64,000 nucleotides of DNA from the NCBI RefSeq assembly GCF_001767395.1, contig NZ_CP017014.1:3108501-3172500 (forward strand), given 5' to 3'. Below, in pieces: positions 7,888 to 16,896 of this stretch (within the stretch, counting starts at the first letter, position 1; each line of letters starts with the position of its first letter). The notes beneath the pieces were generated by a model. It was not told where the DNA came from and did not search any database. It saw only the letters and a program-made list of their open reading frames with translations. Source of the stretch: Rhodococcus sp. WMMA185. Its GTDB lineage: Bacteria; Actinomycetota; Actinomycetes; Mycobacteriales; Mycobacteriaceae. The translations under genes and the position numbers were made by a program.

Positions 7888-10056
7888 ATGTTTGCCTACA
7901 TCGCTCGCACAGTCGTCGCCCATCCGTGGCGGGTCATCTCGGCATGGGTGATCGCCGCAGTCGCCGTCGTCGTATTCTCGCCCAGTCTCGACGACTTCAC
8001 CACCGGGAACCAACAGTCGTTCCTACCCAGCTCCTTTGAATCCTCCGAGGCGCAGAACATCGGGAACGAGTATTTCCCCAGCCTGTCCGGCGCGACCGGC
8101 AGTGTGGTGGTTACCCGCGCGGACGGCGCCGCCTTGTCTTCCACCGATCAGCAAACCGCGTTGAACCTCGCTACCACGCTTCAAAATTCGGCGATACCGG
8201 GTGTGGTGAGTGTGCAGGGTTCGCAGGAATCCTTCTCGGCCGACGGGAAAGCTGCCGCTCTTCAGGTGGTGTTCGACGGGCAACCGGGCGACGAGGTGGC
8301 AGATTCCGCTGTTCCGATCGTCCGCGATGATGCGCAGAAGGGGCTGGAAGGCACCGGACTCGTCAGCGGGTTGACGGGGAACGCAGCCATTCAGGTAGAC
8401 ACCACCAACGCGTACAACAATGCGGACAGGGTCATCACGATCGCCACGATCGTCATCATCCTTTCCCTGCTCAGCCTGATCTTCCGCAGTCCGATCATCG
8501 CAGTGTTGCCGGTAGTCGTGATCGGAGCGGTATTGGCTGTGGTCATGGGGCTGACCGCCGTCTTGGCGGATGTGTTCGATTTCGAGGTCAGCACGACACT
8601 GCAACCTTTGCTCGTCGTCGTCCTGTTCGGCATAGGCACCGACTACCTTGTCTTCCTGCTGTTCCGCTATCGAGAGCGACTACGGCAGAACGCACGCGAC
8701 GGAAGCGCCGTCTCCGGCAACGGCCTATCCGAACATCAGGAATCGCTGATCTTTTCGGTTGGCGTCGTAGGCAGAGTAATCGCGTCGTCAGCACTGACGG
8801 TCGTCGCCGCCTTCGCCGCCCTGCTGCTGGCCCGACTCGGCTCGCTCGCCACACTCGCGCCCGGTCTCATCGTGGCGGTTTCCGTGATGCTCGTGACCGC
8901 ACTGACGCTCATCCCCGCCGTGTTCACCGTGCTCGGCCGGCACCTGTTCTGGCCGCTCGGACCGGGCAGCGACAGTCCCCGCACGCCGTTCGCCTCGATC
9001 GGATCCACCATCGGACGCCATCCAGCCGTATTCGCCGCCGCTGTCGGTGTGGTGCTGATCGCGCTTGCCGCCTTCGCTCCGGGCTACAAGTCCACGTACA
9101 ACACGCTTGGCGAATTACCTTCCGACACACCGTCACAGCAAGCGTATGACACTCTCAGCGAATCGTTCCCCGCCGGCGCACTGAGCCCGACTCTGGTGTA
9201 TGTGGTCGCCCCGGACCCACTGGACCCGAATTCTCTCACTCCCCTGGTCACATCGCTCTCGCAGGTGCAGGGAGTGTCCTCCGTGACCCCACCCCAACTC
9301 AGCCAGGACGGCCAAGCCGCTCTCATCAACGTGATCCTCGGCGACGACCCCTACACGAATTCTGCCCTCGACCTGGTCGAAGGACCGATCCGCGACACCG
9401 CTCACGGAGCCGTCCCGGGTGCACAAGTCGTTGTGGGCGGAGAGACATCCACGTTCGCCGATGTCAGAGCGCAACTCGCTGCCGACACTCGCCTCGTGTT
9501 CCCTGTTGCCGGGATCGCGATCGCCGCCATCCTCGCGCTCCTCCTCCTCGCGGTGCTGGCTCCCCTCAATCTCTTGCTCTGCGTCGCACTGACATTCGTT
9601 GCCACCCTCGGCGGCGTGGTGCTCGTGTTCCTGCACGGTTTGGGTTACGTCGGCATCGATTTCTCGATCCCGATCGTGCTCTACCTGTTCGTCGTCGCGA
9701 TCGGTACCGACTACAACATCCTGCTCGCCTCGCGGCTGCGCGAGGAGTTCCGAGGCGGCTACAACTCACGCGATGCCGCACGCATCGCCGTATCCAACGA
9801 CGCTCCCACGGTGGCTGCCGCCGGCCTGATCCTGGCCCTGACCTTCGCGTCGCTGACCCTCACCGGTCTGGACAACCTCGTCCAACTCGGATTCGGCGTG
9901 GCGACCGGTGTCGCCATCGCCGCTTTCGCGATGGCTCCGATGCTGGTACCGAGCCTGGCCGCCCTAGAGGGGCGCCCGTTCTGGTGGCCTGGCAGGCAGA
10001 GGTCGACAGGCGACAGCGACAACGGGCGCCAGTTCGAACCCACTGACGTCGGGTGA
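7888..10056 (+). CDS. MMPL/RND-superfamily membrane transporter
   Basis: 722 residues in two halves of the RND type. Each half has a first membrane helix, an extracytoplasmic domain and a five-helix bundle. The first half reads VIAAVAVVVFSPSLDDF, then helices from RVITIATIVIILSLLSLIF with the GIGTDYLVFLLFRYRE motif. The second half reads PAVFAAAVGVVLIALAAFAPGY, with the AIGTDYNILLASRLREEF motif near the end; the paired GT-D-Y motifs carry the proton-relay aspartates. Mycobacterial MmpL proteins export lipids and siderophores; short ones like this often export unknown lipids or drugs. The ATG follows a purine-rich GGGGGAAGG sequence. No clear operon partner; alkB follows with its own promoter. 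Confidence 0.88.
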   Translation: MFAYIARTVVAHPWRVISAWVIAAVAVVVFSPSLDDFTTGNQQSFLPSSFESSEAQNIGNEYFPSLSGATGSVVVTRADGAALSSTDQQTALNLATTLQNSAIPGVVSVQGSQESFSADGKAAALQVVFDGQPGDEVADSAVPIVRDDAQKGLEGTGLVSGLTGNAAIQVDTTNAYNNADRVITIATIVIILSLLSLIFRSPIIAVLPVVVIGAVLAVVMGLTAVLADVFDFEVSTTLQPLLVVVLFGIGTDYLVFLLFRYRERLRQNARDGSAVSGNGLSEHQESLIFSVGVVGRVIASSALTVVAAFAALLLARLGSLATLAPGLIVAVSVMLVTALTLIPAVFTVLGRHLFWPLGPGSDSPRTPFASIGSTIGRHPAVFAAAVGVVLIALAAFAPGYKSTYNTLGELPSDTPSQQAYDTLSESFPAGALSPTLVYVVAPDPLDPNSLTPLVTSLSQVQGVSSVTPPQLSQDGQAALINVILGDDPYTNSALDLVEGPIRDTAHGAVPGAQVVVGGETSTFADVRAQLAADTRLVFPVAGIAIAAILALLLLAVLAPLNLLLCVALTFVATLGGVVLVFLHGLGYVGIDFSIPIVLYLFVVAIGTDYNILLASRLREEFRGGYNSRDAARIAVSNDAPTVAAAGLILALTFASLTLTGLDNLVQLGFGVATGVAIAAFAMAPMLVPSLAALEGRPFWWPGRQRSTGDSDNGRQFEPTDVG

Positions 10057-10069
10057 CCGCTCCCTCGAT

Positions 10070-10085
10070 TGGAACATATGTTCGA
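10070..10085 (+). promoter_or_regulatory. LexA-like SOS box upstream of alkB
   Basis: TGGAACATATGTTCGA matches the actinobacterial SOS box TCGAAC-N4-GTTCGA at 11 of 12 defined bases. It lies 9 bases upstream of the -10 hexamer TAGACT (10095-10100), overlapping the promoter as expected for repression. Confidence 0.72.
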
Positions 10086-10106
10086 AGAACGCGTTAGACT
10101 GTGCCC

Positions 10107-10754
10107 ATGCCATCGGCCAACTCGGGATACGAGCTGCAGGCATCACTGTTCGATGACGCGTCACTGGGCATCGAACTGGGTGAGCTCGGGCACACGGTCA
10201 CCCGGCGCACACTGACGTCGGGTGCATGGGTCGACGTGCGCCCGAACTGGATGACTGGTTCGAGTCAGCTGTTTACGACGCTCGCCGAGACAGTGCCTTG
10301 GCGAGCCGAGCGCAGGCGGATGTACGACCGCGTCGTCGACGTCCCACGGCTCGTCCGTTTCTACGACGTGAACGATCCGCTCCCAGATCCGGCCCTCGAT
10401 GCGGCGCGTGGGGCCCTGAACAGTCACTATCGGGCCGAGCTCGGTGAATCGTTCGTGACGACCGGCCTGTGCTTCTACCGCGACGGCTCCGACAGCGTCG
10501 CCTGGCACGGCGACGACACCGGCCGCAGCCGCACCGAGGACACGATGGTGGCCATCCTGTCTCTCGGCACGGATCGGGCGCTGATGTTGCGTCCGCGCGG
10601 CGGCGGGCACTCGATCCGGTACTCACTGGGCCACGGCGATCTTCTGGTGATGGGCGGATCCTGCCAGCGCACCTGGGAGCATTGCGTACCGAAGAGCGCC
10701 CGCCCGCTCGGACCGCGAATCAGCGTCCAGTTCCGAACGCGGGGCGTCCGGTAG
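10107..10754 (+). CDS. alkB: AlkB-type 2-oxoglutarate-dependent dioxygenase (alkylated DNA repair)
   Basis: 215 residues. The AlkB catalytic set is visible: HGDDTG (first His and Asp iron ligands, in VAWHGDDTGRS), a distal His in WEHCVPKSARP, and the 2-oxoglutarate-binding arginine in GPRISVQFR. The enzyme oxidatively removes methyl groups such as 1-methyladenine and 3-methylcytosine from DNA. ATG 10107 lies six bases after TAGACT, so the mRNA is probably leaderless; a GTG two codons upstream is an alternative. A LexA-type palindrome overlaps the promoter, which suggests DNA-damage induction. Convergent with aroG, almost touching it. Confidence 0.85.
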   Translation: MPSANSGYELQASLFDDASLGIELGELGHTVTRRTLTSGAWVDVRPNWMTGSSQLFTTLAETVPWRAERRRMYDRVVDVPRLVRFYDVNDPLPDPALDAARGALNSHYRAELGESFVTTGLCFYRDGSDSVAWHGDDTGRSRTEDTMVAILSLGTDRALMLRPRGGGHSIRYSLGHGDLLVMGGSCQRTWEHCVPKSARPLGPRISVQFRTRGVR

Positions 10755-11843
10755 TTAACCGCGGCGCGCTGCCACCGCCTGAGCCAATCGATCCAACTGC
10801 GCCGACGTCGTGTTCCAGTCGATGCAGGCGTCGGTGATGGACTGACCGTAGGTGAGATCCTCGGCCTTCCCGAGCGTGAGATCCTGGCGGCCCGCCTCGA
10901 TGAAGCTCTCCACCATGACGCCGGCGATCCCTCGCTCCCCCGCCTGGAGACGACGTGCGATGTCGCCCAGGACGTCCACTTGCTTCTCGTGGTTCTTGCT
11001 GCTGTTGCCGTGGCTCGCGTCGATGACAACGCGCTCGGGCAGTCCCGACTTGCGCAGGCGGGCCAGGGTGTCGGACACGGTCTCCGCGTCGTAGTTGGGA
11101 CCGTCGCTTCCGCCACGCAGGATCACATGACAGTCCGGGTTCCCGGCGGTACGGATCAGGGCCGCGTGCCCGTCCAGGTCGGTGCCGGGGAATACGTGAC
11201 TCGCCGCGGCAGCCCGCGTGCCGTCGACCGCCACCTGAACGTCACCCTCGGTGGAGTTCTTGATACCTACCGGCATCGAGAGTGCGCTGCACAGCTGGCG
11301 GTGCACCTGGCTGGCTGCGGTACGCGCGCCGATCGCCCCGTAGGTGACCAGATCCGCGATGTACTGCGGCATGATCGGATCGAGGAACTCGCAACCGACG
11401 GGAAGGCCGAGCGAGGACACGTCGAGGAGGAGTTTGCGGCCCATGCGGATTCCGGTGTCGATATCGAACGTGCCGTCGAGGTTCGGATCGTTGAGCAGAC
11501 CCTTCCAGCCCAGCGTGGTGCGCGGCTTCTCGAAGTAGACCCGCATCACGATGTGCAGGTCGTCCCGCAGCTCATCCGCCTTTGCGGCCAGACGCCGCGC
11601 GTAGTCCATCGCCGCGACGGGGTCGTGCACCGAGCACGGTCCGACCACAACGAGTAGGCGGTCGTCTTCGCCATCGAGCACCTTCACGGTGTCGGCACGT
11701 CCCGTACGCACGGTCGCGGACGCTACCTCGTCGGGGGCGTACTCACTGCGCACAACGGACGGAGCCACCAATGGGCTGATGCTCACCGTGCGCTGTTCGT
11801 CGAGACGATCGCTTCGGCTGGCGGTATCGAGAGTGACAGTCAT
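10755..11843 (-). CDS. aroG: 3-deoxy-7-phosphoheptulonate synthase (DAHP synthase), class I
   Basis: 362 residues of the E. coli AroF/G/H type. Visible features are VVVGPCSVHDPVAAMDYARRL, MRVYFEKPRTTLGWKGLLNDP, the GARTAASQVHRQ motif, MPVGIKNSTEGD, and VIDASHGNSSKNH near the metal site. It condenses phosphoenolpyruvate and erythrose 4-phosphate, the first step of aromatic amino acid synthesis. The ATG is preceded by CAGGAACGACG. Upstream on the same strand is a 22-codon open frame with consecutive Tyr-Phe-Trp-Phe codons followed by a GC hairpin and T-run (11887-11918), so control by ribosome-mediated attenuation is likely. Most Rhodococcus strains also carry other DAHP synthases; this one would be the aromatic-responsive enzyme. 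Confidence 0.93.
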   Translation of the reverse strand: MTVTLDTASRSDRLDEQRTVSISPLVAPSVVRSEYAPDEVASATVRTGRADTVKVLDGEDDRLLVVVGPCSVHDPVAAMDYARRLAAKADELRDDLHIVMRVYFEKPRTTLGWKGLLNDPNLDGTFDIDTGIRMGRKLLLDVSSLGLPVGCEFLDPIMPQYIADLVTYGAIGARTAASQVHRQLCSALSMPVGIKNSTEGDVQVAVDGTRAAAASHVFPGTDLDGHAALIRTAGNPDCHVILRGGSDGPNYDAETVSDTLARLRKSGLPERVVIDASHGNSSKNHEKQVDVLGDIARRLQAGERGIAGVMVESFIEAGRQDLTLGKAEDLTYGQSITDACIDWNTTSAQLDRLAQAVAARRG

Positions 11844-11886
11844 GAATTCGTCGTTCCTGTTCTCAGGCCGACCCTCGAAGACTGTG

Positions 11887-11918
11887 AAAACCCCGGGAGC
11901 CGGTCTGTAATCCGGCTC
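11887..11918 (-). terminator. Putative attenuator hairpin between the leader peptide and aroG
   Basis: Read leftward, 7-base arms GAGCCGG and CCGGCTC (11897-11903 and 11912-11918) are followed by CCCGGGG and then TTTT (11890-11887). A CCCCGGG segment inside the leader open frame is complementary to the CCCGGGG, giving a possible competing antiterminator pairing. Confidence 0.6.
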
Positions 11919-11931
11919 TGGGTGAAAGAAG

Positions 11932-12000
11932 TCAGCGCGTGGTCACGCCGACCGACCCACCCGGGGCCGGCCTGCTAAACCAAAAATATGCGCACTGCAT
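11932..12000 (-). CDS. Aromatic leader peptide upstream of aroG (AroR-like)
   Basis: A 22-codon frame begins MQCAYFWFSR and ends VGVTTR, 88 bases before the aroG start. Tyr, Phe, Trp and Phe are encoded consecutively, which is very unlikely by chance and is what an attenuation leader needs to sense aromatic aminoacyl-tRNA. A TACTGT -10-like sequence ends seven bases before the ATG, suggesting leaderless translation. Corynebacterium glutamicum has a comparable leader open frame (aroR) with clustered aromatic codons before its DAHP synthase gene. The peptide itself probably has no function beyond regulation. Confidence 0.68.
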   Translation of the reverse strand: MQCAYFWFSRPAPGGSVGVTTR

Positions 12001-12151
12001 GGCAGACACAGTAGCGGCTTCGCTCTCGGATCGCCACACCCACCCTCTCCGGTCTGCGCCACCCACGCCGCATATGCAACCATTGAGTGATCCACACCAC
12101 AACGCAGGCGGTACCCCGGCAGCTGGAAGTCCATAGCATGCGGAGGAACTC

Positions 12152-14419
12152 GTGACATCCACCTTCACAGCGACCGTACTGGGCTCACCTCGGATCGGTC
12201 CCAACCGCGAACTCAAGAAGGCCGTGGAGTCCTATTGGGCCGGCGGCTTGGATGCAGAAGCACTCGACTCGGTGGCGAGGGACCTACGACGACAGACTTG
12301 GATCGGTCTGCGCAATGCAGGGGTCGACTCCGTGCCCGTCAACACGTTTTCCTACTACGATCACGTCCTCGATACCGCAGCCATGCTCGGCGCCCTGCCT
12401 GAACGCGTCGCCGAAATCGGGGACGACCTCCACCGCTATTTCGCCGCCGCCCGAGGCAACGCCACGGTCCCGCCGCTCGAAATGACCAAGTGGTTCGACA
12501 CCAATTATCACTACCTGGTCCCCGAGATCTCCCCCTCCACCATGTTCGCCCTCAACCCGTCAAAGGTGCTCCGCGAGCTCGAAGAGGCTTTGGCCCTGGG
12601 TATTCCGGCCCGCCCGGTCGTGGTGGGCCCAGTGACGTTCCTGCTTCTGTCGAAGTCGGTCGGCTCGGACGCTCCGCTGCTCGAGCGTCTCGACGAGATC
12701 GTCCCACTATATGCAGACCTGCTCGCTCTCCTCGCCGACGCCGGTGCCGAATGGGTCCAGATCGACGAGCCCGCACTCGTCGCAGACCGCACGGAAGACG
12801 AAATCGCCTCCACCAAGCGCGCTTACGATCAGTTGTCCGCGATTCAAGCACGTCCCGCGATCCTCGTTGCGTCTTACTTCGGGAGCCTGGGTGAGGTGCT
12901 TCCGGCACTTGCATCCTCCGACGTCGACGGGCTGGCTGTCGACCTGGTAGCCGGATCCGATTCGCTCGCTTCGGTTCCCGGGCTCGAACGCAAGCATGTT
13001 GTCGCAGGCATCGTCGACGGGCGCAACATCTGGCGCACCGATCTCGACCGGGCGTCGACCGAGCTTGCCGCCCTCGCCGGACACGTCGGATCGCTCGCCG
13101 TGTCCACCTCATGCTCCCTGCTGCACGTCCCATACACCCTGGACGGTGAGACCGACCTCGACGACACGCTGCGGTCGTGGCTGGCCTTCGGCGCCGAGAA
13201 GGTCCTCGAAGTAGTGGTTCTCGGTAGAGCCATGACCGGCGGCGACGAATCGGTCACCGACGAGTTCACATCGGCCCGCGCAGCGGCGGCTACCCGCAAC
13301 ACCGACCCGCGTCTGCGCGACACCGCTGTCCGCTCCCGATTGGAGGCTCTTACCGCTTCCGACCCGGGCCGCGGCCCGGCGGCGCAGCGGCGGGAAGCAC
13401 AATCGGCGTTGGCGCTGCCGCTCCTCCCCACGACGACCTTGGGGTCGTATCCACAGACCAGTCGAATCCGCCTGGCCCGCGCGGCGCTGCGCAAGGGTGA
13501 GATCGACGAGACCGACTACGTGAACCGGATGCGCGCCGAAATCTCCGACGTCGTGGCATTGCAGGAGAAGTTGGATCTCGATGTGCTCGTACACGGCGAA
13601 CCCGAACGCAACGACATGGTGCAGTACTTCGCCGAGCAGCTCGACGGCTTCGTAGCAACCACCAATGGCTGGGTGCAGTCGTACGGCACTCGCTGCGTGC
13701 GGCCGCCGATCCTCTACGGCGACGTGCGGCGACCGAACCCCATGACGATCGAGTGGATCACATTCGCCCAGTCATTGACTCGGCGTCCGGTCAAGGGAAT
13801 GCTCACCGGCCCCGTCACGATTCTCGCATGGTCGTTCGTACGCGACGACCAGCCACTGGCGGATTCGGCCAACCAGGTCGCGCTGGCGATCCGCGACGAA
13901 ACGGTGGACCTACAGCAAGCGGGCATTCGGATCATTCAGGTGGACGAACCCGCGCTACGCGAGCTGCTGCCCCTGCGGTCGGCCGATCAGCAGGCCTATC
14001 TCGACTGGGCGGTCGGCGCGTTCCGGCTCGCGACGTCGGGTGTAGCCGACTCGACGCAGATCCATACGCACCTCTGCTACTCGGAGTTCGGCGACGTCAT
14101 CGAGGCCATAGCCAATCTCGACGCCGACGTGACGTCCATCGAGGCGGCGCGCTCGCACATGGAGGTCCTGGGCGACCTCAACGCGGTGGGCTTCGATCTC
14201 GGAGTCGGCCCCGGGGTGTACGACATCCACTCGCCGCGCGTGCCCGGCGTCGAAGAGATCACCGGTCTATTGACCGAAGCGTTGAACGCTGTTCCCGCCG
14301 AAAGGCTCTGGGTCAATCCCGACTGCGGTCTGAAGACCCGCACCCCGTCTGAGGTCGAGGCCTCGCTCGGCAATCTCGTCCAAGCGGCGAAACTGATGCG
14401 CGCAAAGTTGCAGAAGTAG
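12152..14419 (+). CDS. metE: Cobalamin-independent methionine synthase MetE
   Basis: 755 residues, the normal MetE length. The N-terminal half starts [25 protein letters not shown]. The catalytic C-terminal half begins near [17 protein letters not shown], with zinc-ligand and substrate motifs [17 protein letters not shown] (His), [26 protein letters not shown] (His and Cys) and [11 protein letters not shown] (Cys). It methylates homocysteine from 5-methyltetrahydrofolate triglutamate. GTG 12152 follows GGAGGAACTC. The gene is divergent from the aroG leader, with 151 bases between starts. I looked for the B12-box sequence typical of mycobacterial metE riboswitches and did not see it. Confidence 0.95.
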   Translation: MTSTFTATVLGSPRIGPNRELKKAVESYWAGGLDAEALDSVARDLRRQTWIGLRNAGVDSVPVNTFSYYDHVLDTAAMLGALPERVAEIGDDLHRYFAAARGNATVPPLEMTKWFDTNYHYLVPEISPSTMFALNPSKVLRELEEALALGIPARPVVVGPVTFLLLSKSVGSDAPLLERLDEIVPLYADLLALLADAGAEWVQIDEPALVADRTEDEIASTKRAYDQLSAIQARPAILVASYFGSLGEVLPALASSDVDGLAVDLVAGSDSLASVPGLERKHVVAGIVDGRNIWRTDLDRASTELAALAGHVGSLAVSTSCSLLHVPYTLDGETDLDDTLRSWLAFGAEKVLEVVVLGRAMTGGDESVTDEFTSARAAAATRNTDPRLRDTAVRSRLEALTASDPGRGPAAQRREAQSALALPLLPTTTLGSYPQTSRIRLARAALRKGEIDETDYVNRMRAEISDVVALQEKLDLDVLVHGEPERNDMVQYFAEQLDGFVATTNGWVQSYGTRCVRPPILYGDVRRPNPMTIEWITFAQSLTRRPVKGMLTGPVTILAWSFVRDDQPLADSANQVALAIRDETVDLQQAGIRIIQVDEPALRELLPLRSADQQAYLDWAVGAFRLATSGVADSTQIHTHLCYSEFGDVIEAIANLDADVTSIEAARSHMEVLGDLNAVGFDLGVGPGVYDIHSPRVPGVEEITGLLTEALNAVPAERLWVNPDCGLKTRTPSEVEASLGNLVQAAKLMRAKLQK

Positions 14420-14466
14420 ATCGATGGGACCTTGCCCCGAGCTACGACGTCAGCTAAGGATGATTT

Positions 14467-15720
14467 ATGGATTCCGCCGACACCATTGCCCCCCTCGACG
14501 GGGTGCGGGTACTCGAACTGGGTAACTACATCGCCGCGCCGACCGCGGGGCGCATTCTCGCCGATTTCGGCGCCGAGGTCATCAAGGTCGAGCGCCCGAG
14601 GACCGGTGACGAACTACGCAACTGGCGCCTCTATTCGGGCGACACTTCGATGCTGTATCGCACGATCAATCGCAACAAGAAATCGATCGTCCTGGACCTG
14701 CGCACCGAGGAGGGCCGCCGACTCGTCCTCGACCTTGCCGCCGAGTGCGACGTTCTGCTCGAGAACTTCCGGCCCGGCACCCTCGAGAAATGGGGTATCG
14801 GACCGGACGCGCTCGCGGAAGTCAACCCCGAACTGGTGATCACCCGAGTCTCCGCGTTCGGGCAGACAGGCCCGATGTCGCAGCGACCCGGATTCGCAGC
14901 AGTTGCCGAGGCCGCGGGTGGGTTCCGTGAACTCGTGGGCGACCCCGACCGTCCCCCGGTGCGAGTGGGTGTGTCCATCGGCGACTCCATTGCCGGGCTT
15001 TACGCGGCCTTCGGTGCCGTTATGGCACTGTTCCAGCGGGAAGCGGCGAAGGTTGCCGAAGTGGCGGGCCCGCCACTGCCACATCGGATTATCGACGTCG
15101 CCCTCAACGAATCGATCCTGTCGATGATGGAATCACTCATCCCCGACTATCTCGCCTACGGCATCAAACGCGAACGCGTCGGCGGACGCATGGAGGGCAT
15201 CGCCCCGTCCAATGCCTATACCTGCAAAGACGGCAACAGCATCATCATTGCCGGCAACGGTGACGCCATCTTCGCGCGCTATATGGACACCATCGGCCGT
15301 CCCGACCTCGGCGCCGATCCGGAGCTGTCGACCAACGCGGGCCGGTGGGCCCGCCGCGACGAACTCGACGCCGCGATCGGCGAGTGGACAGCCCGGCACT
15401 CCCGCGACGAAGCGCTGAAGATCCTCGACGACGCGGAGGTGCCGTCCGGCCCGATCAGCACCGCCGCCGACATCTGCAACGACGAGCAGTACGCGGCCCG
15501 GAACATGATCCAGCGCTTCACCGTCGATACCGGCGAAGCCCGGCCGAAGCAGGTCGGATTTCCCGGGATCGTCCCGGTGATAGGAGGCCAATCGCTGCCC
15601 ATCCGCAATGTCGGGCCCGACCTCGGCGAGCACACCCGGGAAGTCCTCGAAACAGTGCTCGGCAAGACCCCGGATCAGATCGACGCCATCATCGGCCGCA
15701 CCGAAGGCGGGACGGCATGA
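14467..15720 (+). CDS. Family III (CaiB/BaiF) CoA-transferase
   Basis: 417 residues of the CaiB/BaiF fold. Characteristic segments are PLDGVRVLELGNYIAAPTAGRILADFGAEVIKVERP at the N-terminus, NRNKKSIVLDLRTEEGR, the catalytic-aspartate region DVLLENFRPGTLEKWG, and RVSAFGQTGPMSQRPGF. These enzymes move CoA between carboxylic acids. The stop overlaps the start of an HMG-CoA-lyase gene (ATGA), so the two are translationally coupled. That suggests the transferase makes the CoA thioester which the lyase cleaves, for example 3-hydroxy-3-methylglutarate or a related branched 3-hydroxy acid. AAGGATGA precedes the ATG. Confidence 0.88.
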   Translation: MDSADTIAPLDGVRVLELGNYIAAPTAGRILADFGAEVIKVERPRTGDELRNWRLYSGDTSMLYRTINRNKKSIVLDLRTEEGRRLVLDLAAECDVLLENFRPGTLEKWGIGPDALAEVNPELVITRVSAFGQTGPMSQRPGFAAVAEAAGGFRELVGDPDRPPVRVGVSIGDSIAGLYAAFGAVMALFQREAAKVAEVAGPPLPHRIIDVALNESILSMMESLIPDYLAYGIKRERVGGRMEGIAPSNAYTCKDGNSIIIAGNGDAIFARYMDTIGRPDLGADPELSTNAGRWARRDELDAAIGEWTARHSRDEALKILDDAEVPSGPISTAADICNDEQYAARNMIQRFTVDTGEARPKQVGFPGIVPVIGGQSLPIRNVGPDLGEHTREVLETVLGKTPDQIDAIIGRTEGGTA

Positions 15721-16649
15721 CTCTCACCTTCGAATCACGTGCGCTTCTGCGCGATGTCACCCTCCGCGACGGCCTGCAGTTGACCGGCAAGATGCTGCCG
15801 ACCGGCCGCAAACTCGAGATCGCGCGGCGTCTTCTCGAACTCGGCGTTCCCGCCCTGGAAGTGGGATCGATGGCCCGCCCCGACCTCGTCCCGCCGATGG
15901 CCAACACTGTCGAGGTGATCACCGAACTCACACCGGACGAACTCGACCACTGCTGGGTATGGGTTGCCACTCCACGGCACGTCGAGAAGGCTGCCGCAGC
16001 CGGTGCCAAGCATTTTCAGTACTGCTTCTCCGCATCGGATTCGCACAACCAGGCCAACATCGGACGGTCCACCGAGGACAGCCTCGCCGCGATGCCCGCC
16101 GCGATCGAACTCGCGCAAGAGATCGGCGGCAGCATTCAACTGTGCATCGCGACCTCCTTCACGTGCCCGTTCGAGGGCCGAGTCCCGCTGCGGCGAGTGA
16201 TCGACATCGCCAACGATCCGCGCGCGCACGGCGCCGTCGACATCGTCATTTGTGACACGCTCGGCCAGGCGATCCCCGCAGAGGTGAGCTCACTGGTGTC
16301 CCGTGTGCGATGGGAAACTCCTCATCGCAGCATCGTCTTTCACGGCCACGACACCTGGGGACTCGGTGTGGCAAACAACCTGGCCGCCATCGCGGCCGGC
16401 GCGATGACCGTCGACGGCGCTCTCGGAGGGCTCGGCGGCTGCCCGTTCGCCCCCGGGGCCAGCGGCAACACGTCGAGCGAAGACCTGCTCTTCGCCACCC
16501 GTCCCGACTGGCTCACCCCGGACACGTTCCGGTCTGTGGTGGAACTGTCCGAGGCGACACTCGCAGAACTGGGCGAGGAAAACCACTCGAAGGCCGCCCA
16601 GGGTGCCCGATCGAAGGCCAACACCTTCGAGTGGGTCATCGACGAATGA
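15717..16649 (+). CDS. Hydroxymethylglutaryl-CoA lyase-family protein
   Basis: 310 residues from the ATG that overlaps the CoA-transferase stop; the frame is open further upstream but that part lies inside the previous gene. It is a TIM-barrel HMGL-like enzyme: RDVTLRDGLQ at strand 1 (metal ligand Asp and catalytic Arg), HGHDTWGLGVANNLAA with metal-binding His residues, and the HMG-CoA-lyase signature LGGCPFAPGASGN with the mobile-loop cysteine. It splits a 3-hydroxy-acyl-CoA into acetyl-CoA and a ketone or ketoacid. Pairing with a CoA-transferase instead of leucine-degradation genes points to uptake and breakdown of a free dicarboxylic acid. Confidence 0.87.
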   Translation: MTLTFESRALLRDVTLRDGLQLTGKMLPTGRKLEIARRLLELGVPALEVGSMARPDLVPPMANTVEVITELTPDELDHCWVWVATPRHVEKAAAAGAKHFQYCFSASDSHNQANIGRSTEDSLAAMPAAIELAQEIGGSIQLCIATSFTCPFEGRVPLRRVIDIANDPRAHGAVDIVICDTLGQAIPAEVSSLVSRVRWETPHRSIVFHGHDTWGLGVANNLAAIAAGAMTVDGALGGLGGCPFAPGASGNTSSEDLLFATRPDWLTPDTFRSVVELSEATLAELGEENHSKAAQGARSKANTFEWVIDE

Positions 16650-16896
16650 GCGCAATTCGGCTGTCGCTAAACGAGCAGCGATGTGGTACTTGTTGAGAAT
16701 GCAAAATCTCGACTCGACGAAAGGCGCATGAGCGCCCCCCAAGATTTCTCTCCACGACGATGGTCTGGGGAATTCACCCACGAGGTCGACACACTTCGCT
16801 CTGCACTCGACCCAATTCGCTCCGCACCCACCCGGTGCCGTGACCCTTCTTCCCCGTTCGTGATGTCCTACAACGAATTCAGGAAAGGAGGTACGT
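16650..16896. other. Short intergenic region, no gene supported
   Basis: 247 bases between the lyase and the DIP1984-family gene. A 75-codon frame spans it but has no ribosome site and overlaps the next gene, so it is not called. The region ends with AGGAAAGGAGGT, the ribosome site of the next gene. Confidence 0.5.

Noticed and set aside
12001-12151. Possible cobalamin riboswitch before metE
   Set aside because: The conserved B12-box sequence was not found and the space of 151 bases is shared with the divergent aroG leader promoter.
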